Notes: a model not told the origin generated them from the letters alone. 64,000 nucleotides of DNA from Hoeflea ulvae (GCF_026619435.1 NZ_JAOVZQ010000001.1:1743501-1807500), one strand, 5' to 3'; positions 35,897-47,010 are shown, numbered from the stretch's first letter. Program-made: numbers and translations.

Positions 35897-36102
35897 TTTT
35901 CGCAACTTTCTTCGTGTTTTGCCGGCCGCCCTGTCAAAAAAGCTTGCTGCGGCGCCCGATACAGCCGGTTTGGGCAGCCTGTCCGCCTCCGGGGAAAGAG
36001 ATTCCATCCGCTGTATATCGCGTTGGCGACGACTAGCAAAGCCGCAGAATGGCGCTGTAACGGGCCTTTTTCGCCGCAAACAGAGCTGTCCGTCGACCTG
36101 TT

Positions 36103-38529
36103 TCAACTCTTCAGATAGCGAATTCGGTGATCGCCACGAATTCCGCCGCGGTCGCGGCTGCGATAAAACCGTTTGGCAACACCTGGCAGCAGGGTGAAAC
36201 CGTTGTCGGACCAGATGTCTGACCCGCCGTGATCATAGCTCACATAGAGCGCCGGAACATCGCTGGTCAGCGTCACGCTTTCGCCTTCTTCGCTCACCTG
36301 GATTGACGGCTTCTGGAACCGGTAGTCTTTCGGGCGGCGTGGCAGGTAGTCATTTTCACCAACGTGTCCGCCAGTGCCGTCTTGCCAGCTGAAATGCAGG
36401 AACTCGTCGGCAGCGAGGTCTGAGGCGGGAAGGCGGGCGATCTCGACGGCGCGATCTGTCGGGCAATGGCACGACCAGTCGCCGCAGTCACTGATGAAGC
36501 CCAGGGTCGAGACCCGCTGTGCCGTGAGTGTGAGTGACACCGCGCTGTTGGTGTCATTTATGGCCCAGAGCACGATGTCGCCGGTCGAAGGGTCGGGTTG
36601 AGCGGTGACCAGCACCGGCGCATGAAACCGCCGCGCCAGATAATGGGTCAGCTTCCAGCCGCCGCCATATTCCAGTGACGCCCAGCTTGCCACCGGCCAG
36701 GTGTCGTTGAGTTGCCAGTACAGGGTTCCCATGCAGCGCGGCGTGACCGAACGCCAGAACTCGATCGCCGTCTTCATCGCCAGCGCCTGGTTGACCTGGC
36801 TGAGCCAGGTCATGTCCTCAAAACTGTCGGGAAAGCGGAAATAGCGCGTCAGCGTTTCAACAATGCGGCTGTTGCCGCCGGCATTGCGCTGGTGCACATC
36901 CATGACGCGTGAAGACACATTGCGGTCTTCCTCCTCGGTGAAGCTTTCAATCACCCGGTTGGACGGAAACGACTGAAAGCCGAATTCGGAGCAGAACCGC
37001 GGCTGGACCGTGCGGTAGTGCTCGAAATCTTTTGAGGAATGCCACACATCCCAGAAATGCATGTCGCCCGAGCTGTCATCATGCCAGCCGTCACCGAAAT
37101 TGAGCGGCCCGACCGAGGGCGAAGACGGCCAGAAGGCAATGTCGGGCTTTTCCGCCGCCACCGCTTCCTCCAGTGCTGCGCTCAGTCGGGCATAGACGGC
37201 GAGATAGCGGTCGCGATTGCTGCGGCTTTCCTCGAACCAGGTCAGCGCCCCGATGACTTCATTGTCGCCGCACCACAGCGCCAGGCAGGGATGGGCCGAC
37301 AGCCGCCGGATCTGCTGGCTGGCTTCGCGCCGCACGCTGTCGAGCCAGGCATGGTCATGGGCCGGGTAGAGGCTGCAGGCAAACATGAAATCCTGCCAGA
37401 CCATAAGCCCGAGTTCGGAGCACAGCTCGTAAAACCAATCCGCCTCATATTGGCCGCCGCCCCAGATGCGGATCATGTTCATGTTGGCTTCAACCGCCGA
37501 AGTCAGACGGTCACGCACGGCATCCGGTGTTGCGCGCGCCGGCAGCGCATCGGCGGGGATCCAGTTTGCGCCGCGCATGAAAATTTCGCACCCATTGACC
37601 CTGAAGGCGAAGCGGCTGCCGATGTCATCCGCGTCGGTGACAAGCTCGACCGTGCGCAGCCCGATGCGGCGCGTTACGGTGTCTTCGCCCAGGCGCAACT
37701 CGAGATCGTAAAGCGGCTGCGCCCCGTGGCCTGCCGGCCACCACAATTGCGGAGTGTCGAGGGTGAGGCTCAGCCGGGTACGGCCGGATCCAGGCCAGAC
37801 CTGAAGGGTCTGACTGGCGGATTGTCCGTCACAAGCGGCGCTGGTTTCCAGACTGCCTGCTGCAAAACCGGTGTAATGAAGATCGATCTCCAGCGTGACC
37901 TTGCCGTCATGATGGATCTGCATGACCATGACATCATCCAGCCGTGCCAGCTGGTTGCGGCGGAGCGTGACCGGGCCGCACAGTCCCAGTGGCGACAGCG
38001 CGATGTTCCAGTCCCATCCTGCATCGCATTGCGTTTTGCGCAGGAAATTGTAATGCGGAAGCCTGTTGTTGTCGGTCGAATAGGGAACCGGATAGGGCGA
38101 CGCGGCGGCGTTGCGAACAGCCTCGGCGGAATTGGAAAGAAACTGAACTTCCAGGCAGTTCTCACCCTCAGTCAGCGCCTGGCCGACATCGAAATCATGG
38201 CGCAGAAACCGGTTCTCCACGCGTCCCAGTAGGATGCCGTTCAAGCGTATCTCGGCGACACAATCAATGCCGTCAAACGACAGCGTCCAGTGCCCGGCTT
38301 CGATGTCGGTCAGATCAAAGCGTTTGGTTGCGGTCCATTCGCTCTCATGTACCCAGTCGAGCGAGATCTCGGTGTCGCGCCAATAGGGATCGGTGATGAT
38401 GCCTGCATCAAGCAGCGCCGAATGCACATCGCCCGGCACCGGCAGCGGCGCGCTGTGGGTGCCATTGGTCACGCTCCATCCCGACGAGAGCTCAAGGCCC
38501 CGTGCGGTCGCATCTGCCGGAAACGTCAT
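36103..38529 (-). CDS. Beta-mannosidase (glycoside hydrolase family 2)
   Basis: 808 residues with no signal peptide, so cytosolic. GH2 layout: N-terminal sugar-binding jelly roll (to about 190), immunoglobulin-like domain, TIM barrel from about 300. Acid/base E424 in ALWCGDNEVIG and nucleophile E515 in RFCSEFGFQSFP; the CGDNE and CSEFGFQSFPS forms point to beta-mannosidase rather than beta-galactosidase or glucuronidase. GGGAGGA ribosome site. Would release mannose from imported manno-oligosaccharides. Divergent from the GntR gene; no mannoside transporter adjacent. Confidence 0.92.
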   Translation of the reverse strand: MTFPADATARGLELSSGWSVTNGTHSAPLPVPGDVHSALLDAGIITDPYWRDTEISLDWVHESEWTATKRFDLTDIEAGHWTLSFDGIDCVAEIRLNGILLGRVENRFLRHDFDVGQALTEGENCLEVQFLSNSAEAVRNAAASPYPVPYSTDNNRLPHYNFLRKTQCDAGWDWNIALSPLGLCGPVTLRRNQLARLDDVMVMQIHHDGKVTLEIDLHYTGFAAGSLETSAACDGQSASQTLQVWPGSGRTRLSLTLDTPQLWWPAGHGAQPLYDLELRLGEDTVTRRIGLRTVELVTDADDIGSRFAFRVNGCEIFMRGANWIPADALPARATPDAVRDRLTSAVEANMNMIRIWGGGQYEADWFYELCSELGLMVWQDFMFACSLYPAHDHAWLDSVRREASQQIRRLSAHPCLALWCGDNEVIGALTWFEESRSNRDRYLAVYARLSAALEEAVAAEKPDIAFWPSSPSVGPLNFGDGWHDDSSGDMHFWDVWHSSKDFEHYRTVQPRFCSEFGFQSFPSNRVIESFTEEEDRNVSSRVMDVHQRNAGGNSRIVETLTRYFRFPDSFEDMTWLSQVNQALAMKTAIEFWRSVTPRCMGTLYWQLNDTWPVASWASLEYGGGWKLTHYLARRFHAPVLVTAQPDPSTGDIVLWAINDTNSAVSLTLTAQRVSTLGFISDCGDWSCHCPTDRAVEIARLPASDLAADEFLHFSWQDGTGGHVGENDYLPRRPKDYRFQKPSIQVSEEGESVTLTSDVPALYVSYDHGGSDIWSDNGFTLLPGVAKRFYRSRDRGGIRGDHRIRYLKS

Positions 38530-38707
38530 GGCGCTCGTCCTCCCAAAACCTCAATGCTCGTCGATGCCACGCCGGGCCGATTCCGGCAAGTCTGGAGGCC
38601 GATTTCGGCCGGCGCTGCGTCCGCTGGATTGGATCGGCAAGGAATTGTATTTGGCGGCGCGGAGTTGTAGTGCTCCTCACAGGCGCGCAGATCATTGGAG
38701 ATATTTC

Positions 38708-39430
38708 ATGAGCGTTGAAGAGCCGGTTCCCGCAGATCAACCCGAGACCAAGCGCAAGCGCGGCCAGGGTGTCGGCGCCGTCTATGACACGCTCAAGCGG
38801 GAAATCCTCAACCTGACGCTGGAGCCCGGCAGCGCGATTGACGAGGTCAAGCTGGCGGAGCGTTTCGGCATATCGCGGACACCGGTGCGCGAGGCCATGG
38901 TCAAGCTGGCCGGCGAGGGGCTGGTCGTCACTCTTCCGAACCGGTTCACCATCGTCGCGCCGATCGATTTTCCCAATCTGCCGCAATTTTTTGATGCATT
39001 GACGCTGATGTACCGGGTGACCACGCGGCTGGCGGCGGCCAACCGGACCGAGGCCGAACTGGCAAGGATCTGGGAGCTTCAGCACGACTACACGCGCGCT
39101 GTGGAGGCCAGGGATGTGCCGATGATGATCGAGGTCAACCGCAACTTCCATGCGCAGATCGCAAAGGCGGGAAAGAACCGCTATTACGCCGAACTGTTCG
39201 AGCGGCTTCTCGACGAAGGCCGGCGGCTGCTGCGGCTCTATTACTCCTCCTACAATGACAAGCTGCCAAGGATCTATCTGCAGGAGCATGAGGTCATGCT
39301 GGCGGCCATAGAGAAGCAGGATATCGACGCCGCCGACCGCATCGCCAGGGCGCATGCCGAGCAGATCATCCGGCAAATCCAGGCCAGCATGACGGAAGAC
39401 CGCCGCCTGAACGCGGATATAAGCCTCTGA
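38708..39430 (+). CDS. GntR family regulator (FadR/FCD subfamily)
   Basis: 240 residues from MSVEEPVPADQPETKRKRG, with GGAG before it; earlier in-frame codons overlap the mannosidase control region. N-terminal wHTH (VYDTLKREILNLTLEPGSAIDEVKLAERFGISRTPVREAM) and helical FCD domain with metal-type His residues (RNFHAQIA, QEHEVML, ARAHAEQI). Probably controls the TRAP transporter and lyase genes downstream, using the palindromic site at 39480-39508. Confidence 0.92.
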   Translation: MSVEEPVPADQPETKRKRGQGVGAVYDTLKREILNLTLEPGSAIDEVKLAERFGISRTPVREAMVKLAGEGLVVTLPNRFTIVAPIDFPNLPQFFDALTLMYRVTTRLAAANRTEAELARIWELQHDYTRAVEARDVPMMIEVNRNFHAQIAKAGKNRYYAELFERLLDEGRRLLRLYYSSYNDKLPRIYLQEHEVMLAAIEKQDIDAADRIARAHAEQIIRQIQASMTEDRRLNADISL

Positions 39431-39479
39431 AATAAAATGACTAAATGCATTTTCTGAACCGCGGATTCTGGACTCGAAA

Positions 39480-39508
39480 TTTATTGTCGACAACGAAAAT
39501 ACAATAAA
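39480..39508. promoter_or_regulatory. Candidate GntR operator upstream of the TRAP genes
   Basis: Perfect palindrome TTGTCGACAA (39484-39493), a form common for FCD-type GntR regulators, nested in a larger inverted pair TTTATTGT (39480-39487) and ACAATAAA (39501-39508). It lies 122 bp before the TRAP binding-protein start and 50 bp after the GntR gene, in an AT-rich stretch suited to a promoter. Confidence 0.6.
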
Positions 39509-39629
39509 CTATGGTTTTCCTGTCTCCGCAGAGAGGCACCCACGGCGGTCCATTCGCACAGAAGCGGAATTTGTCGTCGGTCAGAACACCATCAACGTCC
39601 GCTTCGCGGTCTAAAACACAGAGGGTTCT

Positions 39630-40691
39630 ATGTTTCAAAAAATCAGAAAATGGGCGCTGGTCTCCATGCTGTCGGTTGCGGCATTCCCGGCAGTTGCCCA
39701 GGAAGTCACATGGCAGGTGCCGACATCGGTGCCCGAAGGCTCGCCCTTTTACGTCAATTTCCTCGAGCGTTTCGCCGACAATGTCGATGCTCTCACCAAC
39801 AGCCGCGTGATGATCGAGCCTTTCGGCGCCGGCGTGCTGGTGCCTGCCTTGCAGGTCTATGACGGTGTCCGCGACGGCATCGTCCAGGCCGGTCACTCGA
39901 CGCCCAGCTATCTGGTCAATCAGGATCCGCTCAACGCCATTTTCGCCGGTTTCCCGGGCGGCATGGGTCCTGAGGCCTATGTCACCTGGATCTATGAAAA
40001 GGGCGGCAAGGAAAAGCTCGCAGAACTGCGCGCCAAGGAAGGCTTCAAGAACCTGATCGTCGGCATCGGCTCGTCCGAAGTCATGGCGCATTCCAATGTG
40101 CCGATCACCAAGGCCGAAGACCTCAAGGGCATGAAGTACCGCACCTCCGGCCCATGGGCCAAGGTGATGGAAGAGTATTTCGGTGCAGTTCCGACGGTTG
40201 TTCCCCCCGGGGAAATCTACACTCTGCTGCAGCGCAAGGGCGTCGACCTGATCGAATGGGGTCCGCCCTCGGCCAACCTGCCTGAAGGCTTCCATGAAGC
40301 TGCCAAATACATCATCGTTCCGGGCGTGCACCAGCCGACCTTCCTGTGGGAAGTCGTGCTCAAGCAGGAAACCTGGGATGCGCTGCCTGACGATCTCAAG
40401 CCGTTGCTCGAGATGGCCGCAGAACTGACCACCATGCAGGCGCTGGTGCATTTCTACGGTGAAGACGTCGTCGCCATGGACAGCTATCGCAAGGGCCCGA
40501 ACGAGGTGATCACGCTGTCGCCGGAGTTCATCAAGCAGCTTTCGGATGCGGGCGTGGACTGGATCAGCAAGACGGCAGAAGCCCAGAAGGCTGAAGGCAA
40601 GTCGGACATGGCTGACATTCTCGCCGACTACATGGCCTTCAAGACCCTGTGGTCTGCAGAAAGCTCCTACCTGGTTCGTAACCAGGACTAA
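39630..40691 (+). CDS. TRAP transporter substrate-binding protein (DctP family)
   Basis: 353 residues with a Sec signal peptide (MFQKIRKWALVSMLSVAAFP, cleavage near AVA/Q). Mature VTWQVPTSVPEGSPFYVNFLERFADNVDAL, then LKGMKYRTSGPWAKVMEEYFGAVPTVVPPGEIYTLLQ with the DctP Arg (RTSG) that pins a carboxylate ligand. First gene of a dctP-dctQ-dctM-dapA set under the GntR regulator. Ligand unknown, but a carboxylate is expected. Confidence 0.93.
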   Translation: MFQKIRKWALVSMLSVAAFPAVAQEVTWQVPTSVPEGSPFYVNFLERFADNVDALTNSRVMIEPFGAGVLVPALQVYDGVRDGIVQAGHSTPSYLVNQDPLNAIFAGFPGGMGPEAYVTWIYEKGGKEKLAELRAKEGFKNLIVGIGSSEVMAHSNVPITKAEDLKGMKYRTSGPWAKVMEEYFGAVPTVVPPGEIYTLLQRKGVDLIEWGPPSANLPEGFHEAAKYIIVPGVHQPTFLWEVVLKQETWDALPDDLKPLLEMAAELTTMQALVHFYGEDVVAMDSYRKGPNEVITLSPEFIKQLSDAGVDWISKTAEAQKAEGKSDMADILADYMAFKTLWSAESSYLVRNQD

Positions 40692-40714
40692 CCGAGACAA
40701 CGGAACCCACCGTC

Positions 40715-41230
40715 ATGACCAGGCTTTTCAACATTGTCGACGCCTTCTCCCGTCTGCTGTTTTGGATCGCCCAGATCGTGACGGTGGTTCTGGTCATCTC
40801 GATGATCTACGAAGTGGTGGCGCGCTATGCATTTGGCGCGCCAACCATGTGGGCCTTTGATATTTCCTACATGTGCACCGGCTCGCTGTTTGTTCTAGGC
40901 GCCGCCTATGCGCTCAGGGAAGATGCCCATGTGCGGATCGATTTCCTCGCCCAGAAAATGCCTACTGGCTTCCGCCGTCGGCTTGAAGGTGTGGTCTTCG
41001 TGTTCCTGCTGACGCCGATCTTTGCGGCGCTGTCCAAATTCGCGGTCGAGCGCGCCTGGCGCGCCTGGACCACCGCGGAGGTCGAAAGCGTCAGCCCCTG
41101 GGCGCCGCTGATGTGGCCGTTCTTTTCAATTCTTGCTGTCGGGCTGATCGCCTTGACCCTTCAGCAGCTTGTCCATGGGTTGCGGGCGTTTCGCGGCCAG
41201 GATGACCAGCCGTTCAAACGGGAAGCTTGA
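40715..41230 (+). CDS. TRAP transporter small permease (DctQ)
   Basis: 171 residues, four hydrophobic segments; central GAPTMWAFDISYMCTGSLFVLGAAYALREDAHVRIDFLAQ is the family signature. Ends 2 bp before the DctM start. Partner of the binding protein at 39630-40691. Confidence 0.93.
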   Translation: MTRLFNIVDAFSRLLFWIAQIVTVVLVISMIYEVVARYAFGAPTMWAFDISYMCTGSLFVLGAAYALREDAHVRIDFLAQKMPTGFRRRLEGVVFVFLLTPIFAALSKFAVERAWRAWTTAEVESVSPWAPLMWPFFSILAVGLIALTLQQLVHGLRAFRGQDDQPFKREA

Positions 41231-41232
41231 GC

Positions 41233-42543
41233 ATGATCATCGCCGCCTTGATGTTCCCCGCGCTGTTTCTGCTTGTGCTGACAGGCATACCAATCGCGTT
41301 CTCGCTTGCCATCGTCTCGGCCGGCGCCGGAATTGCCAAATTCGGGCCGCACGCCTTTGCCCAGCTTTACGGGGCGTTTTATTCGGCCTCGACCAATTTC
41401 ATTCTCGCCGCCATTCCCATGTTCGTGTTGATGGGCGCCATTCTGGAGCGTTCGGGCATTGCCGAGCGTTTGTTCCGCGTCATGCAGATATGGATGTCGA
41501 AACTGCCCGGCGGGCTGGCCGTCGCGACCATTGCCATGGGCGCGATTTTCGCTGCCGCTGCCGGTGTGGTTGGCGCCGTCGAGGTGATGATCGGCATGAT
41601 GGCGATCCCCGCAATGCAACGCGGCGGCTACCGCAACAGCCAGATTGCCGGCACCATCTGCGCCGGCGGCTCGCTCGGCACCATGATCCCGCCCTCGGTG
41701 ATCGCGGTGATGTATGCCTCGCTGGCGCAGATGTCGGTGGGCGAACTGCTCGCCGGCATGATGTTGCCTGGCCTGCTGATGGTCGGCCTGTTCATCATCT
41801 ATCTGATAATCCAGGGGGTTATGGCGCCGCCGCAGCCGCTGCACGAAGACAGTGAGCCGGAAATGCCGCTGGGCGAGAAATTGCGGCTGACGGTGTCGTC
41901 GCTGCTGCCGATCTGCCTGCTGATCTTTGCAGTGCTTGGCTCTTTGCTGGCGGGCATTGCCTCTCCAACCGAAGCCGCGTCGGTCGGCGCAGTCGGCGCC
42001 GCCATCCTCAGCATCATCTATGGCCGTTTCAATCTCGGCATGCTGTTTGAATCGCTCCGGATCACCGTCCGCATCTCGGCGATGATCCTGTTGATCGTCG
42101 CCGCCGGCACCATGTTCATGGGCACATTTGCGGCCAATGGCGGCTCGCGCATGATCCGTTCCTTTATCGAGGCGGCCGGCTTTGGCGACACCGGCATGAT
42201 CATCTTCTTCCTGCTGATCGTGCTGCTTCTCGGCTTCGTGCTCGACTGGACCGCCAATGTGCTGATCGCGGTGCCGCTGTTTACGCCGTTCATCCGCTCC
42301 GCCGGCATCGATCCGATCTGGTTCGGCACGATGATGATCATCGTCATCCAGACCAGCTACCTGACACCGCCGATGGCCTCGTCGATCTTCTATCTCAAAT
42401 CCATCGCGCCGCCGGACATGACCTATGGCCAGATGTGCCGCGGCGTGGTGCCCTTCATCCTTCTGCAGATTGCAACCCTCATGGCGGTCGCCCTGTTCCC
42501 GGCGCTCTCGACATGGCTGCCGTCGCAGATCGTCGGATTCTGA
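41233..42543 (+). CDS. TRAP transporter large permease (DctM)
   Basis: 436 residues, standard length, with about 12 transmembrane helices. Signature segments: TGIPIAFSLAIVSAGAG, IPMFVLMGAILERSGIAERLF, CAGGSLGTMIPPSVIAVMY, GSLLAGIASPTEAASVGAVGA and FVLDWTANVLIAVPLF. The ATG at 41233 has GGGAAG before it; a TTG two codons earlier is less likely. Completes the second TRAP system in the window. Confidence 0.94.
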   Translation: MIIAALMFPALFLLVLTGIPIAFSLAIVSAGAGIAKFGPHAFAQLYGAFYSASTNFILAAIPMFVLMGAILERSGIAERLFRVMQIWMSKLPGGLAVATIAMGAIFAAAAGVVGAVEVMIGMMAIPAMQRGGYRNSQIAGTICAGGSLGTMIPPSVIAVMYASLAQMSVGELLAGMMLPGLLMVGLFIIYLIIQGVMAPPQPLHEDSEPEMPLGEKLRLTVSSLLPICLLIFAVLGSLLAGIASPTEAASVGAVGAAILSIIYGRFNLGMLFESLRITVRISAMILLIVAAGTMFMGTFAANGGSRMIRSFIEAAGFGDTGMIIFFLLIVLLLGFVLDWTANVLIAVPLFTPFIRSAGIDPIWFGTMMIIVIQTSYLTPPMASSIFYLKSIAPPDMTYGQMCRGVVPFILLQIATLMAVALFPALSTWLPSQIVGF

Positions 42544-42577
42544 AACCCGTTCACTGAAAACAAAAAGGAGACGCCCG

Positions 42578-43516
42578 ATGGATAAGTCTATCTTCACCGG
42601 TTGCATACCAGCACTGATGACGCCGTGTCGTCCCGACCGGACCCCTGATTTCGACGCCCTGGTCCGCAAGGGCCAGGAACTGGTCGCCGCCGGCATGTCC
42701 GGCGTGGTGTATTGCGGCTCGATGGGAGACTGGCCGCTGCTCACCGATGCGCAACGCATGGAAGGCGTTGCCCGTCTGGTTGCCGCCGGCGTTCCCACCA
42801 TCGTCGGCACCGGCGCGATCAACAGCGCGTCTGCCGTTGCCCATGCAGCCCATGCCGCCGAAGTCGGCGCACAAGGCCTGATGGTGATCCCGCGGGTTCT
42901 GTCGCGGGGAAGCTCGGCCGGCGCGCAGGCAGCGCATTTCAAGGCGGTGCTTTCGGCGGCTCCCGACCTGCCGGCGGTGATCTACAACAGCCCCTATTAC
43001 GGTTTTGCCACCCGCGCAGAGCTGTTCTTCGCGCTGCGCAAGGAACACAAGAACCTCATCGGCTTCAAGGAATTCGGCGGCGCCCAGGATCTGCGCTATG
43101 CGGCCGAGCACATCACCTCCGCCGATGACAGCGTCACCCTGATGGTCGGCGTCGACACCAATGTCTTCCATGGTTTCGTCAATTGCGGCGCCACCGGCGC
43201 GATCACCGGCATCGGCAATGCCCTGCCGCGCGAAGTGCTGCATCTTGTGGCTTTGTGCAAGAAAGCAGCGACGGGCGACGCCCAGGCGCGGCTGCGGGCC
43301 AGGCAACTCGATGAGGCGCTGGGTGTGCTCTCTTCGTTTGATGAAGGCGCCGACCTGGTTCTCTACTACAAGCACCTGATGGTGCTGACCGGAGACGCCG
43401 AATATGAGCTGCAGTTCTATGAGACCGATGCACTCACGGACTCGCAGCGCAGCTATGTGGAAAGCCAGTTTCACCTGTTCCGGACCTGGTACGCGGAGTG
43501 GTCCGCACAGGTCTGA
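42578..43516 (+). CDS. Dihydrodipicolinate synthase (DapA) superfamily lyase/deaminase
   Basis: 312 residues from MDKSIFTGCIPALMTPCRPD with AAAAAGGAG before it. Class I aldolase-like barrel: GSMGDWPLL (in place of DapA GTTGE), catalytic Tyr in AVIYNSPYYG and Schiff-base lysine in LIGFKEFGG. Not a lysine biosynthetic DapA. By recall, the GSMGDWPLLTD and SPYYGFATR pattern resembles rhizobial 1-pyrroline-4-hydroxy-2-carboxylate deaminases of hydroxyproline breakdown, but no hydroxyproline epimerase or oxidase is adjacent. With a TRAP importer and GntR regulator it forms a compact uptake-and-cleavage unit for a carboxylic acid. Confidence 0.8.
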   Translation: MDKSIFTGCIPALMTPCRPDRTPDFDALVRKGQELVAAGMSGVVYCGSMGDWPLLTDAQRMEGVARLVAAGVPTIVGTGAINSASAVAHAAHAAEVGAQGLMVIPRVLSRGSSAGAQAAHFKAVLSAAPDLPAVIYNSPYYGFATRAELFFALRKEHKNLIGFKEFGGAQDLRYAAEHITSADDSVTLMVGVDTNVFHGFVNCGATGAITGIGNALPREVLHLVALCKKAATGDAQARLRARQLDEALGVLSSFDEGADLVLYYKHLMVLTGDAEYELQFYETDALTDSQRSYVESQFHLFRTWYAEWSAQV

Positions 43517-43553
43517 TCATCCCGGTCGGGGATGCAATCAGATGATCAGATTG

Positions 43554-43582
43554 GCGGGCGGTGCAGATCAAGCGCCGCCCGC
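43554..43582. terminator. Hairpin between convergent dapA-like and rhaI genes
   Basis: Stem of 11 bp, GCGGGCGGTGC / GCGCCGCCCGC with loop AGATCAA, placed between the lyase stop (43516) and the rhaI stop (43601). No clear U-tract follows on either strand, so it may terminate weakly or protect 3' ends. Confidence 0.5.
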
Positions 43583-43600
43583 AAAAATTATCGGCAGTTG

Positions 43601-44881
<1,281 letters not shown>

Positions 44882-44907
44882 GATGCACTCCAATCCATCC
44901 AGAGGGG

Positions 44908-47010
44908 TCAGCGGGTGAAGGCCTGCACATTGCCGGCATCGACATTGATGATGTTGCCGGTGGATTTTGACGAGGCGTCGCTGGCCAGGAAGAAGGCGGC
45001 TTCGGCGATGTCTTCCGGCAGGACCGAAAGCTTGAGCAGCGAGCGCTGGCGGTAGTGTTCCTCCAGATCTGCGGTCTGCTTGCCATAGGCATCGGCGCGC
45101 TCCTGCAGCCAGTCGCCCGACCAGATCTTCGAGCCGCGCAGCACCGCATCGGGATTGACCACATTGACCCGGACGCCCATCGGCGCGCCTTCGAGCGCCA
45201 GGCAGCGGGCAAGATGGATCTCCGAGGCTTTCGCCGTGCAATAGGCCGAGGCGTTGGGGGAAGCGGCCAGGCCATTCTTCGAGGCGATGAAGATGACGGC
45301 GCCGCCAAGGCCCTGGGCGCGCAGCATCTTGAAGGCGGCGCGCGACACCAGGAAATAGCCTGTCGACAGGATCGACATGTTCTTGTTCCACAGCTCCAGC
45401 GTGGTCTCTTCGACGGGGGCAGACGAGGCAATCCCGGCATTGGACACGACGATATCGACACCGCCGAATTCGGCGGCCATCTCGGCATAAGAGTGATCAA
45501 CCGCCGTCTCGTCGGTGACATTCATGGTGACCGCGCGCACCACGTCAGGGGAGTATTCCCCGGCGAGAACATCCGCGGTGCGGGCAAGCATGTCCTCGTC
45601 GATGTCGGCCAGCACCACGCAGGCGCCCTGGTCGAGAAACCGCCGTGCCGTGGCCGAACCGATGCCGCCGGCGCCACCGGTGACAATGGCGATCCGTCCG
45701 GCAAGGCTCTTGGGCTTGGGCATCCGCTGCAGCTTGGCTTCCTCCAGAAGCCAGTACTCGATGTCGAAGGCTTCCTGTTCGGGCAGGCCGCAATAGGTCG
45801 AGACACTTGAGGCGCCGCGCATGACATTGATGGCATTGGTGTAGAATTCGCCGGAAATCCGCGCCGTCGCCTTGTCCTTGGCAAATGTGATCATTCCGAC
45901 GCCGGGCACCAGATAGACAATCGCGTTTGGATCGCGGATGGCCGGGCTGTCGGCGTGTTTGCAGCGCTCGTAATAGCCCGCATAATCAGCGCGATAGGCC
46001 TCGACGCTGCTTTTGAGGCTTTCGATCGTGGCGTCGAGATCCGGGCTTGCCGGATCAAACGCCACCACCAGCGGGCGGATCTTGGTGCGCAGGAAATGGT
46101 CCGGGCAACTGGTGCCGAGTGCGGCGAGGGGCTCCATGTCGCGGCTGCAGACAAATTCCAGAACCGCGTCGCAATCTTCGAAATGCCCGACCATGTGGGC
46201 ATTGGCCGAGACCATGCCGCGAATGCGCGGCATCAACGCACTGGCGATGCGGCGGCGCTCCGAAGCTGGCAGCGGCGCGTGTTGCTGTCCGCCAAAGGCC
46301 GGTTTGCCAGCCGTCATTGTCTCAAACCAGGCGATCGCCTGGTTGATGATGTTGATGGTCAGGCGATAGCAATCCTCGGCGGTGTCGGCCCAGGTGAACA
46401 ACCCGTGGCTTTCCAGCACCACACCCTTGGCCTCGGGATTTTCGTGGCAGAATTTTTCCAGCCACAACCCCAGTTCATAGCCGGGCCGCTTCCACGGCAA
46501 CCAGCCAATGTCATCGCCGAAAATCTGCCGGGTCAGCTCGCGGCTGTTCTCGGACGCGGCGATGGCGATGATTGCATCGGGATGCATGTGATCGACGTGT
46601 TTTTGCGGAACATAAGCATGCAGCGGCGTGTCGATCGAAGCCGCGCGTGTGTTCAGATTGAAAGTGCAGTGCGGCAGGTAGCCGACCATCTCATCTTCGA
46701 ATTCGACCCCGCGATAGAGATTTTTAAGCGCGTTGAGCTTGTCCATGTAGAGGGTAGCGAATCCGTCCATTTTGATGGTTCCGACATCGCCGCCCGAGCC
46801 TTTGACCCAGAGAACCTCGACCATGTCTCCCGAGAGAGGATCCTTCTGCATGACCTTTGCCGAGGTGTTGCCGCCGCCGTAATTGGTGACGCGCTTGTCG
46901 GAACCGAGCAGGTTGGAGCGGTAGAGCAGCAGCTCCGGCTCGCTCATCTGCCCGGCGATCTTGGGGTCCCAAAGATTGGCCAGACGTCCGGCCTCGGTTT
47001 TCTCCAGCAT
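44908..47010 (-). CDS. rhaD: Bifunctional rhamnulose-1-phosphate aldolase / short-chain dehydrogenase
   Basis: 700 residues from MLEKTEAGRLANLWDPKIAG with GGGAGGATTGC before it. Residues 1-430 are a class II aldolase domain (NYGGGNTSAKVM, HMHPDAIIAIAAS, ESHGLFTWADTAEDCY). Residues 435-700 are an SDR domain with NAD motif TGGAGGIGSATARRF and catalytic YCTAK. The aldolase makes DHAP and L-lactaldehyde; the fused SDR should oxidise the lactaldehyde. This fusion is typical of rhizobia and some Bacteroidetes and Bacilli, unlike the short E. coli RhaD. Confidence 0.94.
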   Translation of the reverse strand: MLEKTEAGRLANLWDPKIAGQMSEPELLLYRSNLLGSDKRVTNYGGGNTSAKVMQKDPLSGDMVEVLWVKGSGGDVGTIKMDGFATLYMDKLNALKNLYRGVEFEDEMVGYLPHCTFNLNTRAASIDTPLHAYVPQKHVDHMHPDAIIAIAASENSRELTRQIFGDDIGWLPWKRPGYELGLWLEKFCHENPEAKGVVLESHGLFTWADTAEDCYRLTINIINQAIAWFETMTAGKPAFGGQQHAPLPASERRRIASALMPRIRGMVSANAHMVGHFEDCDAVLEFVCSRDMEPLAALGTSCPDHFLRTKIRPLVVAFDPASPDLDATIESLKSSVEAYRADYAGYYERCKHADSPAIRDPNAIVYLVPGVGMITFAKDKATARISGEFYTNAINVMRGASSVSTYCGLPEQEAFDIEYWLLEEAKLQRMPKPKSLAGRIAIVTGGAGGIGSATARRFLDQGACVVLADIDEDMLARTADVLAGEYSPDVVRAVTMNVTDETAVDHSYAEMAAEFGGVDIVVSNAGIASSAPVEETTLELWNKNMSILSTGYFLVSRAAFKMLRAQGLGGAVIFIASKNGLAASPNASAYCTAKASEIHLARCLALEGAPMGVRVNVVNPDAVLRGSKIWSGDWLQERADAYGKQTADLEEHYRQRSLLKLSVLPEDIAEAAFFLASDASSKSTGNIINVDAGNVQAFTR

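Noticed and set aside
41161..42942. 593-codon open frame on the minus strand opposite the DctM gene
   Set aside because: His/Arg/Asp-rich translation without domain signatures, antisense to a well-conserved permease and lyase; a GC-rich shadow frame.
44882..45391. Extended N-terminus of rhaI reaching into rhaD
   Set aside because: The extra 170 codons overlap the SDR domain of rhaD in another frame; a proper start with a ribosome site exists at 44881.
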